NCBI GenBank assembly: GCA_036403235.1
Contig: DASWRI010000011.1
Span: 1-31,303 of the forward strand
Length of the DNA: 31,303 nt
Source: JBGTFE01 sp036403235
GTDB lineage: Bacteria > Acidobacteriota > Blastocatellia > Pyrinomonadales > Pyrinomonadaceae
Reading direction: 5' to 3'
Both the position numbers and the translations under genes were made by a program. Below the pieces are notes generated by a model, which was given only the letters and a program-made list of their open reading frames with translations, was not told where the DNA came from and ran no database searches. Every line of letters starts with the position of its first letter. Positions within the stretch are counted from its first letter, which is position 1. Of this stretch, positions 1 to 8,823 are shown piece after piece.

Positions 1-2630
1 GGATTGGGAGAGACCGTAAACGATGCCTGCCCGTTTCCCGTCTGCTGATTGCTCGTTACCTGTATCCAGTTGGCCGCAGTCTGCGCCTGCCACGAACACA
101 CGCTCCCCGCCGTTACCGTTATGTTCCCGTTTCCGCCCGAACCGCCGAAATTGAGTGCGGTTTGATTTAGCGAGAAAGGACAGCCCGACGGCTGTTGGAT
201 TTGAAACGTCCTTACTAAAACGCCGTTCGACACGTCGATTGTGCCTGCTCGCCCGCCTTCCATATTGGCGGCTACGGAAAAAGCCACAGTTCCGCTGCCG
301 TCCCCGCCGGAATTCGAATTAATCGTTATAAAACCGGAACTCGTCGAAGCCGACCACGAACAGCCCGTCGGCATATTGATGGCAAAATTTCCGCTCCCGC
401 CCGTTATCGGAAACGCCTGAACTGTCGGCGAAACCGTAAATTGGCACGCCGTCGCCGAGCTTTGAATATTCAGACTCCAATTTCCCGCAATACTGCCGAT
501 ATTTTCTCCGCTATCGTCGACGATATACAGTTTCCAGACGCCGTTCGGCGGGCTGCCGTAAAAAGCATTAAGCGTCGTGCCGCTCACACCGGACGGCGCG
601 GGCGCGGGAAATGCGTCTCCCGGCTCGAAATCAGTCGGCTTGAAAGTTCCTGAAACAAGTTGAGAATTGTCGGGTAAATTAGAAGCCGCGGTATCGTCGA
701 ATGTAAAATTCAGCCCGCCGACCTCGGTGTTTCCGCCGACGTCCGACATCAAGACAATCCGTCTGCCGCTCGGTGAAACGAGCATAATATCAACGTCGTC
801 GGGCGATGTATGACTGAAGTTATTTATTGTAACCTTAACGCTTGTCACGTTGCCTGTAAGACCGGTAACCTGCACGCTCGACGGATACGGCTCGGCATTG
901 CCGGTGGCCGGAATTGTAATCACGTCGGCCGACGTTTGAATCGCTATATTCCAGCCGCCCGAGAGACTTCCGGCGTTGTTGCCGCTGTCATCGACCAGAA
1001 AAAGCTGCCACGTGCCGTTGGCCGGAGAACCATTAAACGCCGAAAGTTTTTGGCCCGTCGATGCTCCGCCGGGCGCCGGCGCCGGAAACGAATCTCCGGG
1101 CTCAAAATCCGTCGGCCTGTAACTTCCCGAAACAATCGAAGCGTTATCAGGCAAAGAATCAGTCGCCGCGTCTTCGATAGTTAAATTGACATTGCTGACC
1201 GGATTTGCGCCGCCGACGTCAGACATTAAAACGACTTTGCGGCCGTTTGGCGCGACCAGCATTAAATCGACGTCATCGGGCGACGCGTGACTGAAATTTA
1301 TCAAATTTACCTGCATTCCGATTATCAGGCCTTCATGATTCGTAACATTTATCTCCGAAGGATAGACGGAAGCCGGGCCAACGTCGGGAATCGAAATCGC
1401 ATTTGTGTTTTCGCCGGAAATGGCGTTGATAATAGTTAGGCTCCAGCCGCCGGAAAAACTGCCCGTATCGGCGCCCAAATCGTCGACGACGAAAAGACGC
1501 CACGCGCCGTTCGGGTTCGTATCGTTAAAAACCGAAAGCATCGAAGTGCCGGAAGCGGCCGGCGCGGGCGCCGGAAAAGCGTCGCCGAGCGTGATGTTAG
1601 TCGGCTGAAAAGTTCCCGTGACGAGCTGGCCGGCATCGGACAAAGGAGTGGCGGCCGCATCGTCTAAAGTTAGATTAATCGAGGCTGTATCGCCCGAACC
1701 GCCGACGTCGGACATAATGACCGCCGTCTGGCCGCCGGGGCCGACCAAAAGAACGTCGACATCATCCGGAAAAGTGTGTGAAAACCCGTTTAGCGTGACG
1801 GTTATTTTAGCAATTCGACTTCCGACGTTGCTGACGTTTATCGTCGAAGGATACGGAGAGGCGGCGGCGACATCATTAATAGTTATCGGGTTCGGATTTG
1901 TAAACGTGACGCTGTTGGTGGGAATTGCCGACTCTTCCGTCACTTGAATGCTGTCGATGCGCCAGCCGACGCCGCTTTCCAACATATCCGTTCCGTATCG
2001 CCAGCGAAAGCGCACGGTTTGATTAGCCATATTTGACGGCAAAGCAACCTGCGTTGTCGTATATGATGGCATAGAGCCCGTCCATGCCGGCCGGCCGACG
2101 AGCGGATTTCCGTCCGCAACGTTGATTATAGGCATTTGATAGCCGCCGGCCAGAAAAGCGCCTCCGGCCGCCAAAATATCCTGAAACTCGCCGCCGTTGA
2201 GGCTGACTTCCAGAACGCCGCCGTCGTATCCGGGAGTCGGCTGGGTCTGCATCCGGTGTTTGAAAGATAATTTATGAATTCCGCTGCCGAGGGCTATCGG
2301 CGGCGATGTAATTTCGGTCTGACCGGCAGTCGGCGGGTTGCCGGTAAAAATCGTATTCAGCGGCGTGTCCCAATCGAGCGCAGAAGTAGAAAAAACCGTA
2401 TGTTCATTGGTTGCTGAGGATGTCCAGTTGGCCGGAAGCTGCGGCGCGCTTGCGCCGTCGAAATTTTCGCTGAATATAACCGCCGAAGGACTGATTTCAT
2501 CATTCGTTTTGCTTTCCGCAAATTTTGTTTGAGATAAAAACGCCGTAAAACTGAAGACGATAATTCCGAAAACCGACAGCAGTAAAACAAACCGCCGGCT
2601 CGAGCCGATTGAATATTTTTCCCTTTTCAT
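1..2630 (-). CDS. Secreted multidomain protein with three P-domains and BACON modules (3' end outside window)
   Basis: The frame is open from an ATG at 2630 to the window edge, so about 876 codons are present and the C-terminus is missing. The start has an AGGGAAG ribosome-binding site. The N-terminus (MKREKYSIG, then a hydrophobic stretch FVLLLSVFGIIVFSFTAFL) is a signal peptide. Next comes a jelly-roll, choice-of-anchor-J-like domain (about residues 48-235, beginning FSENFDGASAPQLPANW). Three proprotein-convertase-type P/Homo-B domains start near residues 245, 409 and 569, each with a PYPS/VYPS opening and an FSHxxPDDVDxxLV...MSDVGG core. A cysteine-bearing BACON-like region (GCSWSAS, then SVCSWQA) starts near 728. 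The closest relative is the next gene upstream on the same strand (2688-6266), suggesting that FG-GAP repeats follow outside the window. It is likely exported and surface-attached or released, with an adhesive or carbohydrate/protein-binding role; that role is inference. Domain assignments are by eye. Confidence 0.85.
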   Translation of the reverse strand, partial: MKREKYSIGSSRRFVLLLSVFGIIVFSFTAFLSQTKFAESKTNDEISPSAVIFSENFDGASAPQLPANWTSSATNEHTVFSTSALDWDTPLNTIFTGNPPTAGQTEITSPPIALGSGIHKLSFKHRMQTQPTPGYDGGVLEVSLNGGEFQDILAAGGAFLAGGYQMPIINVADGNPLVGRPAWTGSMPSYTTTQVALPSNMANQTVRFRWRYGTDMLESGVGWRIDSIQVTEESAIPTNSVTFTNPNPITINDVAAASPYPSTINVSNVGSRIAKITVTLNGFSHTFPDDVDVLLVGPGGQTAVIMSDVGGSGDTASINLTLDDAAATPLSDAGQLVTGTFQPTNITLGDAFPAPAPAASGTSMLSVFNDTNPNGAWRLFVVDDLGADTGSFSGGWSLTIINAISGENTNAISIPDVGPASVYPSEINVTNHEGLIIGMQVNLINFSHASPDDVDLMLVAPNGRKVVLMSDVGGANPVSNVNLTIEDAATDSLPDNASIVSGSYRPTDFEPGDSFPAPAPGGASTGQKLSAFNGSPANGTWQLFLVDDSGNNAGSLSGGWNIAIQTSADVITIPATGNAEPYPSSVQVTGLTGNVTSVKVTINNFSHTSPDDVDIMLVSPSGRRIVLMSDVGGNTEVGGLNFTFDDTAASNLPDNSQLVSGTFKPTDFEPGDAFPAPAPSGVSGTTLNAFYGSPPNGVWKLYIVDDSGENIGSIAGNWSLNIQSSATACQFTVSPTVQAFPITGGSGNFAINMPTGCSWSASTSSGFITINSNSGGDGSGTVAFSVAANMEGGRAGTIDVSNGVLVRTFQIQQPSGCPFSLNQTALNFGGSGGNGNITVTAGSVCSWQAQTAANWIQVTSNQQTGNGQASFTVSPN

Positions 2631-2653
2631 ATGTTCTTCCCTTGAATGTCAAT

Positions 2654-2675
2654 AAATTTATGCAAGCATAAATTT
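2654..2675. other. AT-rich perfect hairpin between the two adhesin-like genes
   Basis: AAATTTATG at 2654-2662 and CATAAATTT at 2667-2675 form a perfect 9-bp stem around a CAAG tetraloop. It sits in the 57-bp gap between the stop of the upstream minus-strand gene and the start of the downstream one. There is no GC-rich stem or T-tract, so it is not a classical terminator. It could be an mRNA processing site or a protein-binding palindrome. Confidence 0.45.
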
Positions 2676-2687
2676 CCCCGAAGCCGT

Positions 2688-5600
2688 CTAAAAAACGTAT
2701 GCCGCCGGGACGGCCTTGTCAGTCGATAAACCCCAATCTTCGATGCGCACCGTTCCGCTGCCCGAATTCAGAATAAACCAGCGCCCGATGCGGAAAACGG
2801 CGATGTCGGTTTTTCCGTCGCCGTCATAATCGGCCGGAACCGGAACGTCGGTCGCTATTCCGAATTGCTGCGCGCCGTAATTCGTATTCGGGTCGAGCGA
2901 CGTGTACCAGGTACGGTTCGAGGGTCTGTAAACCGCCGTGTTGTCGCGCCCGTCGCCGTCAAAATCGCCCGTCACGGCGATGTCTCCTCCGTTTCCGAAC
3001 TGTCTCTGGACAAGCGAATTATCGCTGCTTTGCTGAATAAACCAGAAACTCTGCGCGCCGGCGCTCGCGCCCGCCCGGTAAACGGCCACGTCCGTCTGAC
3101 CGTCGCCGTCATAATCGGCCGGAACCGGTTTATCGTTCGGATTGCCGAATTCCAAAATTCGAAACGCGCCGTTCGAGCTGCGAAGGATATACCATTTACT
3201 TTCCGCCGGACGATAAATCGCCAAATCCGCGCGCCCTTCGCCGTCATAGTCGGCGGGAATCGGTATATCGCCGTCCAATCCCCAATTATCGATGCGAATG
3301 GTCGAGCTTTGACTGTTGAAAACAAACCATGTGCCCGAGCGATAGACGGCAAAATCCGTTTTGCCGTCGCCGTCGTAATCGGCCGGCGTCAATTTATCGC
3401 CGTTTTGCCCGAAATGGACGCCGATGAGCGAATTGCTCTGACTGCCGAGGGTATACCAATTTCCCTCGGACGGGCGAAAAACAGAGATGTCCGCCTTGCG
3501 GTCGCCGTCAAAATCGAATTTCCTGCCGGGCGCGCCTGCCTGATTGACGGTAAACGAGCGCGCGCCGACCGTGACGGTCGCGCTTCTCGTGTTTGCGGTC
3601 GGATTCGGCTGAACGCTAAACGTCGCCGCGCCGTCGCCCGTCTGCATCGCCGAAGTTATCTGAATCCAATTTGCGCCGCTCGTCGCCTGCCACGAGCAAA
3701 CGCTTCCGGCCGTCACCGATACGTTTCCGTTTCCGCCCGCACCGCCGAAATTAACCGTCGTTTGATTTAATGAAAAAGGGCATCCGGACGGCTGCTGGAT
3801 TTGAAACGACCGCACCGTAACGCCGTTCGAAACATCGATTGTGCCCGTGCGCCCGCCGCTCATATTCGGCGCGATTGAAAAATTAATCGTCCCGTTTCCG
3901 CTGCCGCCGGCGCTCGAATTTATATTGATAAAATTCGAGCCGGTCGAAGCCGACCAAGAGCAGCCCGCGGGCATATTGATAGCAAAACTTCCGCTCCCGC
4001 CCGTTATCGGAAACGCCTGAACGGTCGGCGAAACCGAAAAGAGACAGGTATTTACAGAGGTTTGCAGATTCAGACTCCAGCCGCCCGCAATGCTTCCCAG
4101 ATTGTTGCCGTTATCATCGACGACATATAGTTTCCAGACGCCGTTCGGCACGCTTCCGAAAAAAGCATTCAGCGTCGTGCCGCTGACACCCGGAGGAGCA
4201 GGCGCGGGAAATGCGTCACCCGGCTCGAAATCGGTCGGCTTGTAAACGCCCGACGTGAGCGGCGCATTGTCCGGCAAATTGCCGGCGGCAGCGTCATCGA
4301 AAGTTAAATCCAATGCGCCGACTTCCGCGTTTCCGCCGACGTCCGACATCAGCACAATTCGTCTACCGTCCGGTGCGGCCAGCATAATATCGACGTCGTC
4401 GGGCGAAGTATGGCTGAAATTTGAAATTGTCACCGTTGCCTTTGAAACGTGTCCGGGCAAGCCGGAAATCAATTTATCCGACGGGTAAGGCTCGGCCGCG
4501 CCGGAAAGCGGAATATTGACGACATCCTGCGAAGTTTGAATGGCGATGCTCCAGCCGCCCGAAATGCTTCCGGCATTGTTGCCGGCATCATCGACCAGAA
4601 ACAATTTCCACACGCCGTTCGGGTTTGTACCGTTAAAAGCCGAGAGCATCGAACCGGTCGGCGCATCCGACGGCGCGGGCGACGGAAATGTGTCGCCCGG
4701 CTCAAAATTTGTCGGTTTGTAAATGCCCGACGAAAGAAACGTAATGTCGGGCAGCGATTCGGCGGCAAAATCGTCAAACGCCAGAGAAAGATTGCTGACC
4801 GGATTTGCGCCGCCGACGTCGGACATCAAAACGACTTTGCGGCCGTTTGGCGCGACCAGCATTAAATCGACGTCATCGGGCGACGCGTGACTAAAATTAT
4901 TCAAAAAGACGATGACATTTGAAACCTGCCCGACTTGATTGGCAACGTTTATTTCCGAAGGATACGGCGCGGACGAGCCAAATTCCGGAATGGAAATGGC
5001 CGCCGAATTTTCCGCCGCCGCGCCGACGACCTGAACCGTATCAATCCACCAGCCGCTGCCGCTGCCTTGATTGTCCGTCGCAAAACGCCAGCGAAATTGA
5101 ATCGTCTGGCGAACGACGCTCGGAGGAAGATTTATTTCGGTCGTGACGTAACCGTTTGAAAAGCCCGTCCACGCCGCGCGTCCGGCGATTGGACTCAAAG
5201 TTTGCGTGCTTATCGGTCGGTTGTAAGCGCCGCTGACAAACGTGCCGCCGGCGTTCGTGATGTCCTGAAAAAAGCTGTCTCCGATTTTGATTTCCAGAAC
5301 GCCGCCGTCAAAATCGAGCTGCGAATTATATAAATGTCTGAAAATGAGCTTGGCGGAGCTTCTGCCGATTCGGATTGGCGGCGAAACGAGGTCGGACGTG
5401 CCGACGCTCGCCGGGTCGTTTGTAAAAACGGCGTTGGCGGGCGTGTCGGGCATCGAAGTCTGCGTCGCGAACGACGAATTTTGCGCTCCGCTCGTCGCAA
5501 TCGTCCAGCCGGCGGGTAGCGCCGGAGCGGTCACCGAGTCGAAATTTTCGATAAATCCGGTCAGCGGCGCGGGCGGACTATCGACGACCTGAATGTTGTC

Positions 5601-6266
5601 AAGCCGCCAGCCGAGACCGGCGAGGCTCGCATCCGACCCGAAACGCCAGCGCAGTTTGATATTTTGATTTTCGGCGCTCAAAGGCAGATTTACCGTCGTC
5701 AAAAGATAGCCGTTCGAATTTCCCGTCCATGCAAATCTTCCGACGAGCGGATTGGAGCCTGAGCCGATTGTCTGAACATAACCGCCCGTCACAAAATTAC
5801 CGCCCGCCGTCAGGATATCCTGAAATGCGCCGCCCGCGATGCTGATTTCCAGAACGCCGCCGTCGCCGCCGACAACGCCGGCTTCGGTTTGATAAATGTG
5901 TCGAAACGTCAGTCTCGCCGGCACATCGCCGAGCAGGATGTCGGGCGAAGTGATTTCTGACGAACCGGCGGTCAAAGGCTCGTTGGTAAAAATGCTGTTC
6001 GGCGCCGAATCGGGATTTATGTTTGAAGAAATAAAAAGCGCGTTTTGTCCGGTTCGCGAAGTCGTCCAGGCGGCGGGAAGCTCGGGCACAGTTAAAGTAT
6101 CGAAGTTTTCGCTAAACCTGATTATCTCGGCATTGACATCATCCGGCTGCGCCTTGACGGGAACAGGTTGAAACCAGATGGCGCAGAGACTTAAGGCGAG
6201 CAAACCGGTAAGAGTCAAGACACATAATCTCGAATAAAAGGTGTCGGTGGAGTATTCCCCGTTCAT
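2688..6266 (-). CDS. Secreted multidomain protein: two jelly-roll domains, two P-domains, BACON modules, FG-GAP/VCBS repeats
   Basis: About 1192 residues. I chose ATG 6266 because GAGGTG lies 6 nt upstream; the in-frame GTG at 6273-6275 overlaps that ribosome-binding site. A signal peptide with a hydrophobic core (VLTLTGLLALSLCAIW) is followed by two jelly-roll, choice-of-anchor-J-like domains (about 40-230 and 235-420; FSENFDTLTVPELPAAW and IENFDSVTAPALPAGW). Two P/Homo-B domains follow (about 425-580 and 583-735), then BACON-like modules with GCSWSAS and SVCSWQA (740-905). The C-terminal part (915-1192) has six FG-GAP/VCBS-type repeats with calcium-binding loops such as YDGDGKTD and FDGDGRDN; the third reads YDGEGRAD. 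These repeats probably fold as a beta-propeller. It ends in AVPAAYVF, where a seventh loop would start. The role is probably surface adhesion or binding. It is a tandem paralog of the gene at 1-2630. Confidence 0.9.
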   Translation of the reverse strand: MNGEYSTDTFYSRLCVLTLTGLLALSLCAIWFQPVPVKAQPDDVNAEIIRFSENFDTLTVPELPAAWTTSRTGQNALFISSNINPDSAPNSIFTNEPLTAGSSEITSPDILLGDVPARLTFRHIYQTEAGVVGGDGGVLEISIAGGAFQDILTAGGNFVTGGYVQTIGSGSNPLVGRFAWTGNSNGYLLTTVNLPLSAENQNIKLRWRFGSDASLAGLGWRLDNIQVVDSPPAPLTGFIENFDSVTAPALPAGWTIATSGAQNSSFATQTSMPDTPANAVFTNDPASVGTSDLVSPPIRIGRSSAKLIFRHLYNSQLDFDGGVLEIKIGDSFFQDITNAGGTFVSGAYNRPISTQTLSPIAGRAAWTGFSNGYVTTEINLPPSVVRQTIQFRWRFATDNQGSGSGWWIDTVQVVGAAAENSAAISIPEFGSSAPYPSEINVANQVGQVSNVIVFLNNFSHASPDDVDLMLVAPNGRKVVLMSDVGGANPVSNLSLAFDDFAAESLPDITFLSSGIYKPTNFEPGDTFPSPAPSDAPTGSMLSAFNGTNPNGVWKLFLVDDAGNNAGSISGGWSIAIQTSQDVVNIPLSGAAEPYPSDKLISGLPGHVSKATVTISNFSHTSPDDVDIMLAAPDGRRIVLMSDVGGNAEVGALDLTFDDAAAGNLPDNAPLTSGVYKPTDFEPGDAFPAPAPPGVSGTTLNAFFGSVPNGVWKLYVVDDNGNNLGSIAGGWSLNLQTSVNTCLFSVSPTVQAFPITGGSGSFAINMPAGCSWSASTGSNFININSSAGGSGNGTINFSIAPNMSGGRTGTIDVSNGVTVRSFQIQQPSGCPFSLNQTTVNFGGAGGNGNVSVTAGSVCSWQATSGANWIQITSAMQTGDGAATFSVQPNPTANTRSATVTVGARSFTVNQAGAPGRKFDFDGDRKADISVFRPSEGNWYTLGSQSNSLIGVHFGQNGDKLTPADYDGDGKTDFAVYRSGTWFVFNSQSSTIRIDNWGLDGDIPIPADYDGEGRADLAIYRPAESKWYILRSSNGAFRILEFGNPNDKPVPADYDGDGQTDVAVYRAGASAGAQSFWFIQQSSDNSLVQRQFGNGGDIAVTGDFDGDGRDNTAVYRPSNRTWYTSLDPNTNYGAQQFGIATDVPVPADYDGDGKTDIAVFRIGRWFILNSGSGTVRIEDWGLSTDKAVPAAYVF

Positions 6267-6580
6267 TAAATTCACCTCTATCGAATATGCAGAAAATCAA
6301 ACAGTTCGTGTTTGAAACTGCAAGAGTTTAACCAGACCAACAGACAAAGAATAGGAAAGCGTATCGGAAAATTATCAACTTTTTTGTCTCAATTGGCAAG
6401 AACTTTTTTTGCAGAGCAGTTTTTTTAAAATCAGCCTGATTTGCCGTCGAAAAATCTTGCCTTTTGGCTGCGAAAGAGTTATAAAGAAAGTTATTTCTGT
6501 TGGTAAAGGTATTCTCCTTGTTGTATGTGAACAATTATTGGACTTGATTTATCAATCAAGATTCTTGGAGGGAAAATCTA
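6267..6580. promoter_or_regulatory. Divergent intergenic region between the adhesin-like gene and the DUF1800 gene
   Basis: This 314-bp AT-rich gap separates two divergent starts and carries no convincing ORF. Two short inverted repeats are visible. TCAAAC/GTTTGA (6297-6302 and 6310-6315) lies about 30-50 bp upstream of the minus-strand start. CTTGATT/AATCAAG (6543-6549 and 6554-6560) lies just before the ribosome-binding site of the plus-strand gene. I could not assign -35/-10 hexamers with confidence. Confidence 0.5.
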
Positions 6581-8818
6581 ATGTTAGCCGGATACGATGA
6601 TTATCGCCGATTTCATCTTGTGATGTTTTGCGGCGTTTTTTTGTGTCTTTTATTGTCCGGCGCGAGCATTCTGGCAAATACGATGCCTGAAGACGCGCCT
6701 ATTCTTATGAGTCAGCCGGATTCTACCAAGGCTTTAGCCGGAAGACCGACTAAACGCGGGGTTGATACATCAATCAAGATTTTTCCGCCCGGTGCGCGAA
6801 CGACGATTACGCTGTTCGTCACGAATCTCGATTTGCTCGAAGGCGAAGGCGCAAAGGCTTTCCGCGCCGAATTGGAAGACGCGCAGCATTTTCGCCACCC
6901 GCTCGAAATCATTTCTTTTGAGCCGACGGCGGAAAACAAATGGGTTTACGCTTTAACGGTTCGGCTGAATGACGGAATCGGCGACGTCGGCGACGTTCTC
7001 GTTCGCGTTACGCGTCGCGGAATGACGAGCAATCGCGTGCGGCTTTCAATCGGCCACGAAAGCAAAATTCGTGACGACGAAGGCGCCGCGCCGACGCCGA
7101 ATCCGATTGAGCCGGTGAGAACCGAAAATCGCGTCGGTCTGCCGTGGACGGGCGACCGCGTGCGCTTTATGGAGCAGGCTACTTTCGGCGTCAATTCGGC
7201 GCTTGAACTGCGTTTGCGGCGCATCGGCTACAGCACCTGGCTCGAAGAGCAGATGGAACAAAGATTCGATGCGGGCAATGCCGAGCGCTATTCGACGTTT
7301 CCGTATCCGAACTACTCGCCGGTTTCGATTGTCGTCAACGAAGGCTGCCCCGACGCGGCCAAAAGAGTTTCCTGCACGCGCGATAATTACTCGATGTATC
7401 CGCTGCAAAACTGGTTTTTCAAGGAAGCGCTCTACAGCGACGACCAGCAGTTGCGGCGGCGCATCTCGTGGGCTTTGAGCCAGATTATGGTCGTTGGCGG
7501 ACGCGAAACCGTGCAATCGGGACGAATGCTGCCTTATATCCAGATACTCGACGCCAACGCGTTCGGCAGTTACCGGTCGTTGCTTGAAAAAATCACGCTC
7601 AACCCGGCGATGGGAAATTATCTGGATTTGGCCATCAGCACGAAGCAGAATCCGAACGAAAACTACGCGCGCGAGGTTTTGCAGCTTTTCAGTATCGGCG
7701 TCGATATGCTTAATCAGGACGGCACGCCGATGCTCGACGGTCAGGGAAACCGTATCCCGACATATAATCAGGAAACAATCAATAATTTTACAAAAATCTT
7801 TACCGGCTGGACTTTTTGCCAAAATCCGTCGGTTTGCCCAAGCGTCACGCTCGGCGTGGTCAATTATAAAGACCAGATGATTTCCAACGCGGCCAATCAC
7901 GATACGACGCAGAAAACTCTGCTCAATTATCCGGGCGCGACTCCTGTAATTCCCGCCGGGCAAACGGCCGGACAAGACCTTAACGCCGCGCTTAACAACA
8001 TCTTCTATCATCCGAACGTCGCGCCGTTTATCAGCAAGTTGTTGATTCAGCAGCTTGTTACGAGCAACCCGACGCCTGCCTATGTCGAACGCATCGCAAA
8101 TGTTTTCGATGATAACGGGCGCGGTCAGCGCGGCGATTTGAAATCCGTCATTCGTGCTATCCTGCTCGACCCGGAAGCGCGCGGAAACTTGAAGACCGAC
8201 CCCGATTACGGCAAACTGCGCGAACCCGTTTTGTTTATAACCGACGTTCTGCGCCCGTTTAACCCGCAGTCGCAGGCCGTGACTTCAACCGTCGTTGCGT
8301 GCAACGGTCAAAGCGACGGCATTCTTAACGGAAACACATTGATTCTCGACCAGGACGTTTTCAATCCGCCGACCGTATTTAATTACTATCCGATGGATTA
8401 TAGAATCCCGAACACGCCGCTCGCCGGGCCGGAGTTCGGCATATTCTCGACCGGAACGGCGCTCAAACGCCCGAATTTCGTCAATCAATTTCTGCCGCCG
8501 AACAATAATCCGGCCGCTCCCGGCGTGGTGACGGTTAACATCAACGCGCCCGAGAGCACGGCTAACGCGGGTGTATTTATTCCGTGCGGAACGCGAATTG
8601 ATTTGGCTCGTCTGCAAACGCTCGTGACCGATGACACGACCGGCGCGCTTCTGGTCGACACGCTCAACCGTGAATTAATGCACGGCTCGATGTCGTCGCA
8701 GATGAGAAACGAAATTTTAACGGCCGTTCAGGGCGTCGTTTCGACCAACACGTTGAAACGCGCGCGAACGGCGCTTTATCTGGTAGCGACTTCGTCGCAG
8801 TTCCAAGTGCAGAGGTGA
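6581..8818 (+). CDS. DUF1800 domain-containing secreted protein
   Basis: 745 residues. The ATG follows GGAGGG at 6567-6572 with 8-nt spacing. An N-terminal hydrophobic segment (LVMFCGVFLCLLLSGASILA) is a signal peptide. Residues about 50-155 resemble an Ig/TIG-like beta domain. From about residue 190 the protein matches DUF1800: RFMEQATFG near 196, WLEEQM, RRRISWALSQIMVVGG, ENYAREVLQLFSIGVD near 360, FTGWTF, and LDPEARG near 528. The biochemical function of DUF1800 is unknown. The gene overlaps no neighbour but is followed after 5 nt by a DUF1501 gene, a pairing seen in many bacteria, and both products appear to be exported. The fold and function beyond the family name are not resolved from sequence. 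Confidence 0.93.
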   Translation: MLAGYDDYRRFHLVMFCGVFLCLLLSGASILANTMPEDAPILMSQPDSTKALAGRPTKRGVDTSIKIFPPGARTTITLFVTNLDLLEGEGAKAFRAELEDAQHFRHPLEIISFEPTAENKWVYALTVRLNDGIGDVGDVLVRVTRRGMTSNRVRLSIGHESKIRDDEGAAPTPNPIEPVRTENRVGLPWTGDRVRFMEQATFGVNSALELRLRRIGYSTWLEEQMEQRFDAGNAERYSTFPYPNYSPVSIVVNEGCPDAAKRVSCTRDNYSMYPLQNWFFKEALYSDDQQLRRRISWALSQIMVVGGRETVQSGRMLPYIQILDANAFGSYRSLLEKITLNPAMGNYLDLAISTKQNPNENYAREVLQLFSIGVDMLNQDGTPMLDGQGNRIPTYNQETINNFTKIFTGWTFCQNPSVCPSVTLGVVNYKDQMISNAANHDTTQKTLLNYPGATPVIPAGQTAGQDLNAALNNIFYHPNVAPFISKLLIQQLVTSNPTPAYVERIANVFDDNGRGQRGDLKSVIRAILLDPEARGNLKTDPDYGKLREPVLFITDVLRPFNPQSQAVTSTVVACNGQSDGILNGNTLILDQDVFNPPTVFNYYPMDYRIPNTPLAGPEFGIFSTGTALKRPNFVNQFLPPNNNPAAPGVVTVNINAPESTANAGVFIPCGTRIDLARLQTLVTDDTTGALLVDTLNRELMHGSMSSQMRNEILTAVQGVVSTNTLKRARTALYLVATSSQFQVQR

Positions 8819-8823
8819 GAATT

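Noticed and set aside
2865..3770. Long plus-strand ORF (301 codons) opposite the FG-GAP repeat region
   Set aside because: It mirrors the repeat-bearing minus-strand gene, is Arg/Val-rich without motifs and has no ribosome-binding site; the opposite strand encodes clear calcium-loop repeats.
7046..8011. Minus-strand ORF of 321 codons inside the DUF1800 gene
   Set aside because: It lies wholly inside a confidently assigned gene, is Arg/His-rich in the manner of antisense frames and has no family motifs.
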